A stretch of 64,000 bases of DNA from contig MOEB01000003.1 of NCBI GenBank assembly GCA_001939945.1, positions 124,001 to 188,000 on the forward strand, read 5' to 3'. This document shows positions 21,901-27,527 of the stretch, one piece after another (positions within the stretch are counted from its first letter, which is position 1; each line of letters starts with the position of its first letter). Position numbers and translations under genes: made by a program. A model generated the notes under the pieces. The model was not told the origin of the DNA. It was given only the letters and a program-made list of their open reading frames with translations, and searched no databases. The stretch comes from Aerophototrophica crusticola. Lineage in GTDB: Bacteria; Pseudomonadota; Alphaproteobacteria; Azospirillales; Azospirillaceae.

Positions 21901-24900
21901 GTGGTGCCGCTGATCACCGGCGTGGTGTCGCGGGTCAGCCGGTTGGCGGTGATGCCGATGGCCGGCGGGGTGATGTCCACCAGCAACGCCTGCGTGGCCG
22001 TGGTGGTGTTGCCCGCGCTGTCCCGCCCGCTGGCGGTGACGCCGACCAGGCCGGACAGGCCCTCCGCCGCCAGGGTCCCCGTGGTGGGCAGGGCGGTGGC
22101 GGTGTCCACGCTCCAGGTGCCGCCATTGGCGACCACGGTGTAGGTGATGCTGTTGGCCGTGGCCGGGTTGTTGTCCGGGTCCAGGGTGATGGTCAGTTGT
22201 GTCCCGTCCGGCAGGTCGGTGGTGCCGGACAGGACGGGCTTGGTGATGTTGGTGATGGTGGGCGAGGTGATGGCGATGGCGGGCGGGGCGGTATCGATGA
22301 CCAGTTCCCCGGTCGTCACGTCCGGGTTCGTGTTGCCGCCGCGGGTGGCGGTGGCGACCACCTCGTAGGTGCCCTGGCCCAGTACGGGGGTCGTCAATGA
22401 CCAAGCGTTGCCGGTGACCACCAGCCCGTTGCCGGTGGTGTAGGTGACGCCGTTGACCTGCACGCTCAGCGCGTCGCCCGTAATGTTGGCCCAGGTGCCG
22501 GTGATGGTGGGGGTGGTGATGCTGCTGACCTGCGAGACGACCGTGGGCTTGTTCAGCGCCGTGGCGGTGGTGCTGTTGCCATAGGCGTTGGTGCCGGTCG
22601 CCGTCACCCGCGCGAAGGGAGAGAAGCCCGTAGTCGGCACGGTGCCGCCGATGGGTGCGGCAGTGGCGGTGTTGACGCTCCAGGTGCCGCCGGACACGGT
22701 GGCGGAATAGGTAACGCTGTTGCTGGTCCCGCTGTCGTTGTCCGGGTCGATGGTGACCAGGATGCTCGCCCCGTTGGGCAGGCTGGTGGTGCCCGTAATG
22801 GTGGGACGGGCGTTGGTGGCCAGCAGGTCCGCGTTGACCGTCACTGTCGGTGCCGCGACGGTGCCCGACGCCGTATCGAAGGTCTGGGTCGCCGTGGCGA
22901 GGGCGTTGCCGCGACCGGTCAGGGTGCCGGTGGCGACGCCAGACGCAACGCTGACCCGGATGTCGCCGGCGCTGTTGGCGGTGGGGGTGACCACCAGCGT
23001 ATAGGTGCTGGCGGACACCTGGGTGAAGGTCCCGGCGGTGCCGTTGGTGACGGAGATGTCCCCGGCGGTGAAGCCGCTGACCCCCTCCGTGAAGGTGAAG
23101 GTGAAGGTCACCGGCCCGTCGGTCACGCCAGTCACGTCGTCGGTGATGGTCAGGCTGGGCGACGGCAGCGATAGTGTGGGCAGCCGGAAGGCCGTCACCT
23201 CGTTGCTGGCGTTGGAGGCACTGGCGAGCACGGTCAGGGTGCCGTTGCGCAGCGACTGCACCTCCGCCAGGGTCAGGGTGCTGCTCCAGGTCCCGTTGGT
23301 GACCGTGATCCCGGTCTTCGTCACCGTCGTGGTGCCGTCGGACACGGTCAGGTCCACCGTGGCCGGGGCGGAAAGGTTGGTGGTGCCGCTGATGGTCAGG
23401 CCGCTGCCAATCTCGCCCTGCGTGGCGGAGATGATGTCGTCACCCGCGATGGTGCTGATGGTGACGCTGCCGCTGGCGCCCTTGTTGCCGTTGTCGATGG
23501 TGACGACCTTGTCCACCGCCGTCACGAAGTTGCCCGCCGTGTCGGTGGGTGAGGGTGTGGCTGTGGCCGGGTTGGTGGCGGAAATCCGCAGCGTGAAGGT
23601 GCCGGTCGAGCCGATGTTGCCCAGGCTGGCGATCGTCCAGGTGCCGTCCGCGGCGACGGTCGTCGTCGCGGTCAGGGCCGCCGTGGCATTGGCGGCCGGG
23701 TTGGTGCCCGCGAAGAACTGGATGGTCAGGCTGGTGCCAATGGGCAGGTCAAGGCTCGACCCCGAGACGGTGCCGTTGTTGCGGGCGATGACCGACGGGC
23801 TGGTGATGAACAGGCGCGGCGGTGCCTTGTCGTGGGTGACTGTGCCGCTCGCGCTGACGGCCGTGTCGCGCAGGGTGGCAGTTACGCTGAGCGTGCCGTT
23901 GTCAAGGCCGGACAGGTTCAGCCCTGTGGCCGACCAGTTCCCGCCGCTGACCTGGGCGGAGGTGGTGATCCGGTTGTTGCTGCCGTCAGTGATGACCAAG
24001 TCCACGAACGTGCCGTTTGCCGCACTGGACTGGCCGCTGATGGTGACGTTGGTGGCTTCCAGCCGGTTCAGGATGCCGTCGCCCGTGATGCGCCGGGCGG
24101 TAGTGTCGCCCGCGCTGATCCCCGTCTCAATGGCCAGGCTGGTCAGGGTGGGAGTGGTCACGGTCAGGGCCTGGAAGGCCGTGCCGATGCCCCCGGCGGT
24201 GCTGGCTGTGGCCAGGATGCCCGTCAGGTTGTAGTAGCCGCCCACCGGCAGCGCGCCAGAGATGCGGCTGCCGGACAGGGTATTCAGGGTCCAGTTGCCG
24301 CTGCCGTCCGTGGTGACGGAATAGGTGACCGCGTCGGACAGCGCGCCGTCGTTGCCGGGGTCCAGCCGCACCGTGATCAGGCCGTTGATGACCGTGGAGG
24401 TGCCGGAGAGGGTGGGCCAGGGATTGCTACCCGTGGCCGTGGCCCCGCCGGTGATGGTGACGGCCGGCCCCTGGGAGATGGTTACCTCCCCCGCGGTGGC
24501 GTCGGTGATGCTGCCGGCACCGCGGGTGACAGTGGCCACAACCTCATGGGTGGCGAAGGACAGGTTGGATGTGGGCACCAGCGACCAGCTGTCGCCCGTG
24601 ACGGTCAGGCCGTTGCCCACGGTGTAGGTGGTACCGCCCACCGTGACGGACAAGGTATCGCCGGCGATGTTGGTCCAGGTGCCGGTGATGGTGGGGCGTG
24701 GGTTCGTGGTGGTCTGGGCGGTCACCGTCGGCCGGTTCAGGCCGGTGGCGGTGCTGCTGTTGCCCGCCGGGTCCGTGGCCGTGGCGGTCACCCGGGCCGT
24801 GCCGGTGAAGCCGCCCGCCGGCACGGTGCCGGAGACGGGGGTAGTGGCAGTGCTGACGCTCCAGGCGCCGGCCGCGCCCACCACGGCCCGATAGACGACG

Positions 24901-27527
24901 TTGTTGGCGGTGTTGGCGTTGTTGTCCGGGTCGATGGTGACCGTGACGGTGGAACCCGCCGGCAGGTCGCTGGTGCCGCTGATGGTCGGCGTGCCAGCGG
25001 TGCTGCTGGAGGTCACGGCCAGGAGCGGCGGGGTCTTGTCATGCAGGACGGTGGCGCTGCCGGTGGTGGAGCCGCCCACGCGGGTGCCTGTCCCGTCGCC
25101 GGTGGTCCACAGCTCCGCCGACACCGTCAAGGTGCCGTCGGCCAGGGCGGAGAGGTTGGCGTTCGCCACCTGCCAGCCCGTGCCGTTGGTCTGGGTATAG
25201 AAGACGATGTCCGGGGTGGTGTTGTCCGTGTCGGACACGGTGACCTTGACCCAGGCCCCGCTGCTCGCCCCCGTGGTGGTGCCGGACAGGGTGACGCTGT
25301 CATCGTCCGTGGCGGACAGGTTGCCGTCGCCGATGCCGCCGCTGACCGTCACCGCCTGCCCGACGGCAACCGGGTTGGCGGCGGACATGACGGGGGTGAA
25401 GGCGCCGAGCTGGGCGAAGGTGAAGTCGCGGTTGTACCCCGCACCGACCCCGCCCAAGTCGCCGTTCAGCGGGCCCGGCTGGGTCTGGGTCATCACCACG
25501 TACTGGACGGGCGTGTCCTTGGTATAGCCGGCTATGCCGGTGGTGCCGCGCGGGCCCACCACGCCGTTGCGGTCCGCCAGGGACGGCTTGGCCAAGACGG
25601 CGGCGATGTCCGCCATGGGGACGCGGAAGCTGACGAAGATGTCTGACTTGCCGTCATTGCCCAGGTCGGCATCCCCGTCCCAATGCGGGTCGGACGTGGC
25701 ACTGACCGGTGTCACCGAATAGTTCGTGGAGGAGAACGGGTAGGTGCCGTTGTTGGCCAGCCAGCCCACGGGAAGCGGCGAGGTGCTGGTGGTGCTGGGG
25801 GAGTTGTTCAGTCCCGTGCCGGGGTCCAGGATGCGGACGGCCTGGGCGTTGTTGCGGCCGTCGATGGACAGGAACAGGTCCACCCGCCCGTCCCGGTTGG
25901 CGTCGATGCCCACCACCGCCACGCCGGTGAAGCTGTTGGGACCGGTGGGGTTGTCGATGCGGACGCGGAAGGACAGGAAGTCGTCGGCCGTGTTGTTGGG
26001 CGTGCCGTTGTCGTCATAGCGGGTGTAGAGCACGGCCCGGGCGGCTTGGTTGGTTCCGGCCACGCTGCCCACCAAGTCGGTGTCGGCGGCATTGGCCTGG
26101 GTATCGTTCACCGGGTCGAACTGCATGACGGGCGTCCAGCCCGACGCGCTGCTGAGGGTGTTGGTCAGCACGCCGGCATAGGCCTCACGGCCCGCTTCCG
26201 TCAGGAATCCCGCGGCGTCGACGTTCCCCGTGCGCTGCTCCAGCACCCAGTCGCCGCCCCTGTCGGGGTTGCCGGTCAGGTCGGTAGAACCGGCGACGTC
26301 GGCACCGGTCAGCTCCGCCAGCCGGCCCAGCAGGGTGACGCCGTCGGCTGCCGCGGCCAGGTCGCAGCCGTAGAACAGGATGTCCCCGTCTTCCGTCAGG
26401 GAGGTGCGCAGGGCCTGGAAACGGGCAGCATGGTCCGACAGGTTGTCCAGGGTCAGCCGGACGCTGCCCAGGTGGATGGCGCCCGCATCGGCGTGGCTGG
26501 CGATGTGGACGGCGCTGATGCCTGTGCGGCCCTGGAGGGCGGCGGCGATCTGGGCGATGCCGTCGCGGCTGGAGTCGATGAGCACGACCTCCATGCCCGG
26601 CCGCACGTTGTCCCGCAGCAGCTGCCAGTTGGCGACGGCGGTGTCGATGAACACGATCTCCGTCCCCGCGGCCGGGCTGGCCATGTCCTGCCGCCAGTCG
26701 GGGAAACCGTCGCCGTCCCGGTCCTCCCCACCCGTCCCGTCCAGCCGGTCGGCCCCGATCTGGTCCTTAGGCCCGATGGCGGAATAGGTCACGGGGATGG
26801 GCGTGCCCTCATCCTCCCCGATGGTTTCGGAGCCGACCTGGTTCTGCTGCAATGCCGGCTGCGGGGCCGGGATCGGCGCCTCGTCATCGTTGCTGACCGA
26901 CAGGGAGCCTTGCTGGTCGGCGGCCAGCGGGGCGGGCGGGGGTGGTTCGGCCCCGTCCGGGGAAAGGGTGAGGGAACCCACCTGGTCCTTGGCGAAGGGG
27001 TCCGTCCCGGTGCCGGGCGCAGGCTCCCCCTCCGGCGTCAGGGCCAGGGACCCGAGCTGGTCCTGGATGAGGGCGCCTTCGGTCACGGGCGGCGGGCTGC
27101 CGTCGGGCGTGACCGCCTCCGACCCCAACTGGTTCGGTGAAAGGGAGGGTGCCGGGGTCGGCACCGGGTCGGCCCCGTCCGGGGTGACGGTAAGGGAGCC
27201 GGGTTGATGGGCCGGGCCCGGGCCGGTGGCGGCCGGCACCGGGGCAGGAGGGGCGCTGCCGTCGATGGTGACCACGTCATGGGCGACGTCAGCCGGGCCG
27301 CCCAGATCGGCGAAGGGGGTTTGGAAGGCATTGTCCTGGGCCAGGGTGTCCTGGGCCGCCTCGGCCGCCGTGGCGACCATGGCGGCGTCGAACATCATGC
27401 GCGGCTCAAGCGCCAGTGCCGTCCGCTTCGACCGACGCGCCTTCTCCTGACCGCCCTTGCCGCCCGCACCCGCCATGACCCAGCCCCCCGCTCGCACAGC
27501 CAGACTCGCCCCGACTGACATAGCCAA
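3921..27527 (-). CDS. Giant DUF4347 repeat protein, putative exported adhesin (about 7,850 aa)
   Basis: This is one uninterrupted frame of 7,868 codons. Residue numbers count from the TTG at 27527; an ATG at 27521 or the ATG at 27476 (behind a G-rich stretch) may be the true start. Order: a basic N-terminus with LEPRMMFDAA at about 41-50; seven proline-rich repeats (107-264) ending in a DRDGDGFPD calcium-loop-like motif; a DUF4347 domain (290-455) with His345 and Cys388; a lectin-like beta domain (460-720); many Ig-like and VCBS-like domains; six near-identical 99-residue Ig-like repeats (4122-4717); Calx-beta (5173-5290); a helical module (5410-5716); a second Calx-beta; five 115-residue repeats (5840-6413); six cadherin-like repeats (6535-7243); He_PIG-like domains; and a Pro/Glu-rich tail. 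There are no RTX nonapeptides and no classical signal peptide. It is probably a secreted or surface adhesin exported by the downstream genes. Confidence 0.93.
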   Translation of the reverse strand: MAMSVGASLAVRAGGWVMAGAGGKGGQEKARRSKRTALALEPRMMFDAAMVATAAEAAQDTLAQDNAFQTPFADLGGPADVAHDVVTIDGSAPPAPVPAATGPGPAHQPGSLTVTPDGADPVPTPAPSLSPNQLGSEAVTPDGSPPPVTEGALIQDQLGSLALTPEGEPAPGTGTDPFAKDQVGSLTLSPDGAEPPPPAPLAADQQGSLSVSNDDEAPIPAPQPALQQNQVGSETIGEDEGTPIPVTYSAIGPKDQIGADRLDGTGGEDRDGDGFPDWRQDMASPAAGTEIVFIDTAVANWQLLRDNVRPGMEVVLIDSSRDGIAQIAAALQGRTGISAVHIASHADAGAIHLGSVRLTLDNLSDHAARFQALRTSLTEDGDILFYGCDLAAAADGVTLLGRLAELTGADVAGSTDLTGNPDRGGDWVLEQRTGNVDAAGFLTEAGREAYAGVLTNTLSSASGWTPVMQFDPVNDTQANAADTDLVGSVAGTNQAARAVLYTRYDDNGTPNNTADDFLSFRVRIDNPTGPNSFTGVAVVGIDANRDGRVDLFLSIDGRNNAQAVRILDPGTGLNNSPSTTSTSPLPVGWLANNGTYPFSSTNYSVTPVSATSDPHWDGDADLGNDGKSDIFVSFRVPMADIAAVLAKPSLADRNGVVGPRGTTGIAGYTKDTPVQYVVMTQTQPGPLNGDLGGVGAGYNRDFTFAQLGAFTPVMSAANPVAVGQAVTVSGGIGDGNLSATDDDSVTLSGTTTGASSGAWVKVTVSDTDNTTPDIVFYTQTNGTGWQVANANLSALADGTLTVSAELWTTGDGTGTRVGGSTTGSATVLHDKTPPLLAVTSSSTAGTPTISGTSDLPAGSTVTVTIDPDNNANTANNVVYRAVVGAAGAWSVSTATTPVSGTVPAGGFTGTARVTATATDPAGNSSTATGLNRPTVTAQTTTNPRPTITGTWTNIAGDTLSVTVGGTTYTVGNGLTVTGDSWSLVPTSNLSFATHEVVATVTRGAGSITDATAGEVTISQGPAVTITGGATATGSNPWPTLSGTSTVINGLITVRLDPGNDGALSDAVTYSVTTDGSGNWTLNTLSGSRISGALPVGGYYNLTGILATASTAGGIGTAFQALTVTTPTLTSLAIETGISAGDTTARRITGDGILNRLEATNVTISGQSSAANGTFVDLVITDGSNNRITTSAQVSGGNWSATGLNLSGLDNGTLSVTATLRDTAVSASGTVTHDKAPPRLFITSPSVIARNNGTVSGSSLDLPIGTSLTIQFFAGTNPAANATAALTATTTVAADGTWTIASLGNIGSTGTFTLRISATNPATATPSPTDTAGNFVTAVDKVVTIDNGNKGASGSVTISTIAGDDIISATQGEIGSGLTISGTTNLSAPATVDLTVSDGTTTVTKTGITVTNGTWSSTLTLAEVQSLRNGTLTVLASASNASNEVTAFRLPTLSLPSPSLTITDDVTGVTDGPVTFTFTFTEGVSGFTAGDISVTNGTAGTFTQVSASTYTLVVTPTANSAGDIRVSVASGVATGTLTGRGNALATATQTFDTASGTVAAPTVTVNADLLATNARPTITGTTSLPNGASILVTIDPDNDSGTSNSVTYSATVSGGTWSVNTATAAPIGGTVPTTGFSPFARVTATGTNAYGNSTTATALNKPTVVSQVSSITTPTITGTWANITGDALSVQVNGVTYTTGNGLVVTGNAWSLTTPVLGQGTYEVVATATRGGNTNPDVTTGELVIDTAPPAIAITSPTITNITKPVLSGTTDLPDGTQLTITLDPDNNPATANSITYTVVANGGTWSVDTATALPTTGTLAAEGLSGLVGVTASGRDSAGNTTTATQALLVDITPPAIGITANRLTRDTTPVISGTTDLPAGSAITLTIDPNNDGNLSDALTYTLTVQAGGIWSVDTGAVAPTNRAFPGGGLTGTVGLTASGTDAAGNTATVSQPLTIDTSAPEVAITRSFGDTVRANNIIDGSENHAVTIGGTTTALANGTRLSITVTDGSQTIVDSATVNNNAWSIDPLDIRRLADGVITVTATYVDDSGNVVRDTATFLHDQTGPTATLSAAATTITGPTTVTVTFNEALAAGTLTLSDFGTSNGATLSNLATSDNRTFTFTLTPASAGFTSVWLPSSRATDLAGNQNGASNVLAFTVNGGPADTSAPTVVSILRATGAAALTNADSVTFRVTFSEAINTSTVQGTDFVAKLGGTTLSGVTLTATPVTGQAGVFDVTVTGTGIQNANGTLSLELLATSHGIADAASNALVITTAAESQSFTLDNIAPALAAANGAVVNGAVLTLSYDEALGTTTPAIGDYSIGTTGAALSITGVSVNTVTNRVTLTLDRAVMSTETITLSYTAANKVQDLAGNFAAPFTGRAVANSTPATDTSGPVIDLAPTDNATLNRTVTSASGAAVSLDDNANAATVVEASDAITQLRLTVAGLADGVSEKLLFGSTAVNANGTSLPALAGITVGGVSVNVTYAAGTFTVTRANFQALTAAEAQAIVRDIQYRNDATTVTTGNRTFTFAATDVHGNASASGAVATVSVTSATQPTNASPVGVNDTGGATEAGGAANATAGNNATGNVLTNDTDADTGQTLTVTAIRTGNTEGSGTTGTVGQALTGLYGTLTLNSDGTYTYVVDNSNATVQALAAGQTLTENFNYTVSDGTATDIAVLAITINGANDAPVLAAPAAITLSDTAGADTFANATGTLSATDPDSPTLTFGITGGTTGGTTQFGGITYDVSKAGTYGTLYLASGGTHAGKYVFVANATAVDARGTNASEEFTVTVSDGSLSDNKTLTVNVTAANDAPTIPTATVTRTIDEDTADTLSIADFAYADAEGTGIAAVRIVTVPTAGVLFIDANNNGIADTGEAVTAGQSIAKATFDSGQVKFRPANDANGTGYASLTYRVSDGAAESAGTGTLAWDVRPTPDVTAIDRAGGAAATTTAASVSFTVTFDQAVTGVDASDFALVTSGLTGAAITGVTGSGTTWTVTVSTGTGEGTLRLDLADDNSITNLAGRPLGGTGTLDGRFTGQSFTVNRLPALDLDGTVAPGNAVTFTEATHQGANDAAGVKIAPAATLSDLGTVDQVVVSLTNGKGDTGERLYFPVNHVLPTGLSVGVSQDGATLTITRTGAATTADVQAALRAVAYQNSSDTPDTTARSISVTATDNNGGQVAETVTVTVQASNDAPTVTATAANPGFVRGAATGSDLFGTVTVGTVESGQNLDRLTLTVSGLKDGAREVLSIDGTQVQLTHGTTATTATNGLSVTVAVDGNGVATITLSKTGGISATDMAALVDGLSYKHTGTALGDITGGQRTVTITSLRDTGGTADGGSDTATLGLASAVTVSTGNSSPAFTGLDGGATTAEQTAVRIDGNVTVRDAEMAALNGGNGNYAGASLTIARQGGANTDDGFGFDTAGALFTVDGTSLKAGGQTFATVGGTGGTLTISFTNGGTIPTQALVNDVLQRVTYRNGSDTPPAGITLAWGFSDSSGDPTASGTTAVNITPVNDAPTLTATANARIYTEDGAATGALFDVTALSTVEGADRIAELRLTVSNMANGADEVLSINGTDLGLAATTNPVSLGNGLSATVTLANGTATVTVTGSLTADAARTLLNGITYRNASQAPGTADRTVSLTLLQDDGGIAHGGQDSTQPTLSATVQVVAVNDAGGLSGNLTLAPIAEDPASNPGRTISQILSDSTVTLQDPDSGSSLSGLAITGNGADATTQGVWQYSTDSGTTWHAVPATVSDGAALALSSGTLLRFSPVANFNGTPGGLTVRALDNSYAGNFSSGATAATLDTRTNGGTTAVAATTRTLSTSVTPVNDAPTATIPTGITVVEDTATALTGISFADVDAASGTVTATFGVGSGTLSATGTGAVAVTGTGTGSLTLSGSLADINAFIAGGNLTFTTARDSTADVTLSVSLSDGGNTGSGGAKTSDSTVTLTVTPVNDAPTLAATARGLGFVRATDILLFKDAAASTIEAGQGLDRLVLAVAGVRDGAAEVLRISGTDLALTATTNPADLGNGLSATVTLNNGTATVTLSKAGGITPAAMAALVDSIAYRNGAAAGSVTAGDRVVTLTGLRDTGGTGNGGQDTAPLNLSSTVAVTNPTITIGTIAGDDVLNATERGTDLTISGTAAGVDGRTVTVTLNGKDYTGTVSNGTWSVTVPQGDVSVLSTGTTLTATARVSTPAGNGAEATRPVATDFTAPTLTIAAIATDDVVNAVEKGQPLAITGTATGADGQQVSVTLNGKTYSATVTNGIWSATVPQADVGALADNASLTVTASVSDTAGNAANQIRGITTDFAAPTVAVGTVAGDDVINAAEKNQPLTLSGTATGAEGRTVTVGFNGRTYTATVTNGAWSLQVPTGDLANLTSGTSLTVTADLSDAAGNPALQGTRTVTTSLGGASVAIGLVAGDDVINRAERGQDLALSGTATGLDGRQVTIGLNGRTYLATVANGTWTVTVPKADVGLLGDAASLTVTADATDSAGNPVVQGTRAVTTDLSAPALTIAAIAADDVVNAAERGSALAISGTATGADGRTVTVGLNGKTYTGTVSNGIWTVTVPQADVAALADNANLTVTADVADAAGNAAQQATRPISTDFTAPTLTIGAIAGDDRLDAAEKSQVLTIGGTASGAEGRIVTLSLNGKTYTAVVQGGTWSVTLPTTDVGALPDGASLTASATLSDAAGNPALQADRTLATNALPRLGAPDQTLTITDKQTATPFAQVTIADGETAEQLTVTLSLDDAARGGFTAASLTASGFTVQGNGAYRFTGTAAAAQAAIRQLVFQPTENRVPVGQGETTRFTLTVTDAAGATATVNAGAVTATSANDAPTRPGSVTDQTATEDSPFTYALPAGLFADVDLGDTLTLSATLANGQPLPAWLSFNPATRTFSGTPANGDVGTVQVRVTAADGSGATASATLALAVLNTNDAPVAVADAGQTFETTALVVSAAQGLLANDVDVDAGDSRAVAAVNGVAADVGRTITLASGALLRVNADGSYSYDPNNAFRALNAGETQTDRFTYTVKDAAGATSTAEVVITIGGQNNAPLTQADKALRVGEDSAPVGLSIDVPSDVDNQGLTVTVSGLPTTGTVTTLDGRAVSTGMRLTPQELAGLVFEPTKKFTGSAGQFRYVVSDGIDSVERFVEINVVPTQRISITSVTTAAAEGAAGSGTTYTFQVSRTGQPVGTVNILWLIEEGNGIDRMDFADGILPSGVVTLADGEASRLIIVTVRGDATVEADESFTVKLVGMTSQGIDPLPVYSNDQADAKIVDDDRDRAPPRVVSVEPPAAKTYFPGDVLELSLRFTEAVQVTGAPTLSITVGDTVRQAQYVSGNGSDRLTFRYVVQGTDVDRDGISIANQFTVATAGQITDQAGNGVVPGFALRSGSGAVLDLSKVLVNFVRGKSIDGYISGATVFADANRNGVLDAGEASSVTDAAGNYEIAGGDGPYVMLGGRDISTGVTFDGVYEAPPRATVINPLTTTVTGIAGLNGTDAAFDAAAVKLKAALGLDARLDLLTYDPILAATDPAATAADVANAVKAQEQAAKIANLIVQGSAVLMGAATGTLAAGETGRAVVTALGAAISALPANGTIDLANDATVTAILRDAAGRLAQIDMARVDAVAADAARVIAAANGKVAQVAAAGTDATASLTEIARVQTVAQGDAARALEAGTSGGSVAAAVNNFTGGSLSTAVSTASVGIVVPTRLSVVATDAVKAEGDSGTTAFTFQVQRTGGMAGSVSVNWAVGGSGGLDGADFGGTLPSGTVTFAEGETVKTITVLVSGDLSIEGDEGFTVTLSGATGGADLATRQAAGTILDNDPVNPTLVLPTGVAVLANTAAPIAGLSLLDADSGTVTVTLTPANGSVTLTGPAMIESVGGSTRLTGTVAAVNASLATLVFVGQTGQSAGSIRIQAGDGDAATPDTDRTLDIRIATAPENLLPIRPIVVAGYATEIIGLSVRDIDSPTLTVTLTPTNGTVDVTRFGDTTITRLDNGAVRITGSLAFVNSVLGSLEFTAIRGTDSATLRIDSADADGLTADDGDIIVIDVIHAPETTLPADVSVTAGNPSPVTGIVAYDKDSPRLAVTLSPTNGTIALTAIGGATITQVSDTAFRVTGNAADVNATLETLTFTGDGAFATGSLRVQTTDFDVLTPDRDTTIPVRILSGPLAALPTLAPVLPGATTPLAGLAIRDVDTPNLTVILTPTNGTLSIPALAGVTQVVGTDGRITLTGAWTAINTALNGASITTGTDGRPVTIRVQASDGDPATTDLDRVLNVPVVSAPVLVLPDSPTLPAGRTTPVPGITVADSDSPSLTVTLRPGAGSIALTATGGAGLSTAPDGTVTLTGSPAALNATLATLAFTAPTSGGGTSLSVTVSDGDSRTPDTSGTLTLAVAAGQPPEAGGDVTLTDPAGTATSIRQGTTPTAANVRLAPVVLRDPDGNTPTAIRILSVDGGSLTRADGSAITLGGAGTILTLTGGAVDLRFAPGGASDARITYVVVDPDIPGLNSAASTATVRVTPANTAPTAVADAGSVAANGLRTVTTAGGLLANDTDPDTGDTLRLTAVNGQATFVGQTITLASGARLLVNADGSYSYDPNGRYAALAAGQTATDSFTYTVTDSQGATSRATVTLTVTGANDAPVAQADTANAAANGRLTLTPAALLANDTDLDSGDTLRLSAIDGQVLVPGGTITLASGARITVGADGSLSYDPSGRFDGLAAGQTAFDRFTYTVADGSGATSTATVTLLVQGVNDAPVGIDDTRSLTEDAGITVAAGSGLLANDRDADSGDTLRVSAINGLAASVGQTITLPSGALLRVNADGSYSYDPNGRFDGLADGQTATDSFTYTVADAAGLTSTATMRLVIAGRNDAPVARDDAATVGEKDRLAVPALGVLANDTDADAGDSLRVTAVNGAAASVGQAITLPSGALLTLNADGSYNYDPNGRFDGLAAGQTATDSFTYAVTDRGGATAAGRVIITIRGANDAPAPSPDAATVREKGTLSLTATQGVLANDRDADAGESLSVAAVNGQSADVGRAITLPSGARLLVNADGSYAYDPAGRFDGLAEGQSATDSFTYAVRDAAGTLSTQTVTITILGENDRPVAGADTAQAAEDSRLATTAAAGLLSNDRDVDAGDALSVTAVNGQTSSVGQAITLASGARLTVNADGSYSYDPNGRFEGLAAGQSGSDSFTYTVTDRFGASTTQTVTVSIAGANDAPTLLRGIADQTVDQDAPLTFRLPAGTFGDVDAGDSLSFTATLADGSPLPAWLGFDPASQTFSGKPGNDQVGTLSVRVTARDGSGSTASGSFTLAIRDVNDTPTASLDRGALAQTDKQASSPFATVAVADVDRGEVLTATVSLSNQGGGGFTAASLVAAGFTVNPDGTATVRGTPAQVEAALCALVFQPQENRSAPGANDGVSASITIRDAAGATVQVARQVLVASVNDAPVAVGTATLPEGQAGGAYSATLPAGLFRDVDTGDSLRLTLANLPAGLAFDPATRTISGTLSSADAGSRTLTLVATDNAGATAQVSIPLSVRGLPQVPVPVVTAPAPAPAFTPFPAIFNTPVTAPNGTSVGGGTSLSSPTDYGFGANTYRLAGEDRGDTSIGRGIQGVITVVAEDNGGSGGNGGATLYIRIAEVPSRGVMAPDPATGINVYTLPDSTFVSNDPKAVVTAKAQSGQPLPAWLSFEPRTGTFRIVGEVPRGLTTFRVQVIAQTSDGAQKANVLVTLVLGDTTRKPTPVQAPADRPATPDRRADAEQAPTEAPPQREAAFLPAGAEPRDAQPSDAQPAEMPGKPPVTSLIRAASSGSLWQEGQALLDSLAGLFGAPDPLPPTDSAGPATPGSQDPDQKAA
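5800..7925 (-). repeat. Six tandem cadherin-like repeats within the giant gene
   Basis: Six consecutive copies of about 350 bases encode the pattern NDAPVA..A, LLANDTDxDxGD, VNG, GQTITLASGA, NADGSYSYDPNGRF, LAxGQTATDSFTYTV. A related single copy occurs near 12,350-12,680. This pattern is typical of bacterial cadherin-like or VCBS adhesin domains, with Asp-rich loops that usually bind calcium. Confidence 0.85.
8290..10010 (-). repeat. Five tandem beta-domain repeats within the giant gene
   Basis: Five consecutive units of about 345 bases share the phrases GLxxxDxDSPxLTVTLTPTNGT, a VTGNAADVNATLETLTFTG-like segment and a DGDxxTPDxDRTL ending. I do not recognise a named family. The regular Asp-rich ends suggest calcium-stabilised stalk domains. 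Confidence 0.75.
13377..15165 (-). repeat. Six tandem Ig-like repeats within the giant gene
   Basis: Six head-to-tail copies of about 297 bases (99 residues) share IxAIAGDDVxNAAExGQxLxISGTATGADGR, VTVxLNGKTYTATVxNGxWSVTVP and ADVAALADxxSLTVTAxVxDAAGN. This matches the BapA-type Ig-like domain of giant adhesins. High similarity between copies suggests recent duplication or gene conversion, and an assembly risk with short reads. Confidence 0.85.
26736..27209 (-). repeat. Seven proline-rich DQxGSLxLxPDG repeats at the N-terminus of the giant protein
   Basis: Seven units of about 22-25 residues begin HQPGSLTVTPDG, NQLGSEAVTPDG, DQLGSLALTPEG, DQVGSLTLSPDG, DQQGSLSVSNDD, NQVGSETIGEDE and DQIGADRLDGTG. 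Each of the first six is followed by a Pro/Ala-rich linker. The last unit runs into a calcium-loop-like DRDGDGFPDWRQD. The repeats lie between the LEPR..FDAA motif and the DUF4347 domain. Confidence 0.8.

Noticed and set aside
3921-27527. RTX (GGxGxDxxx) secretion repeats in the giant protein
   Set aside because: Asp-rich loops occur, but I found no tandem nonapeptide array.
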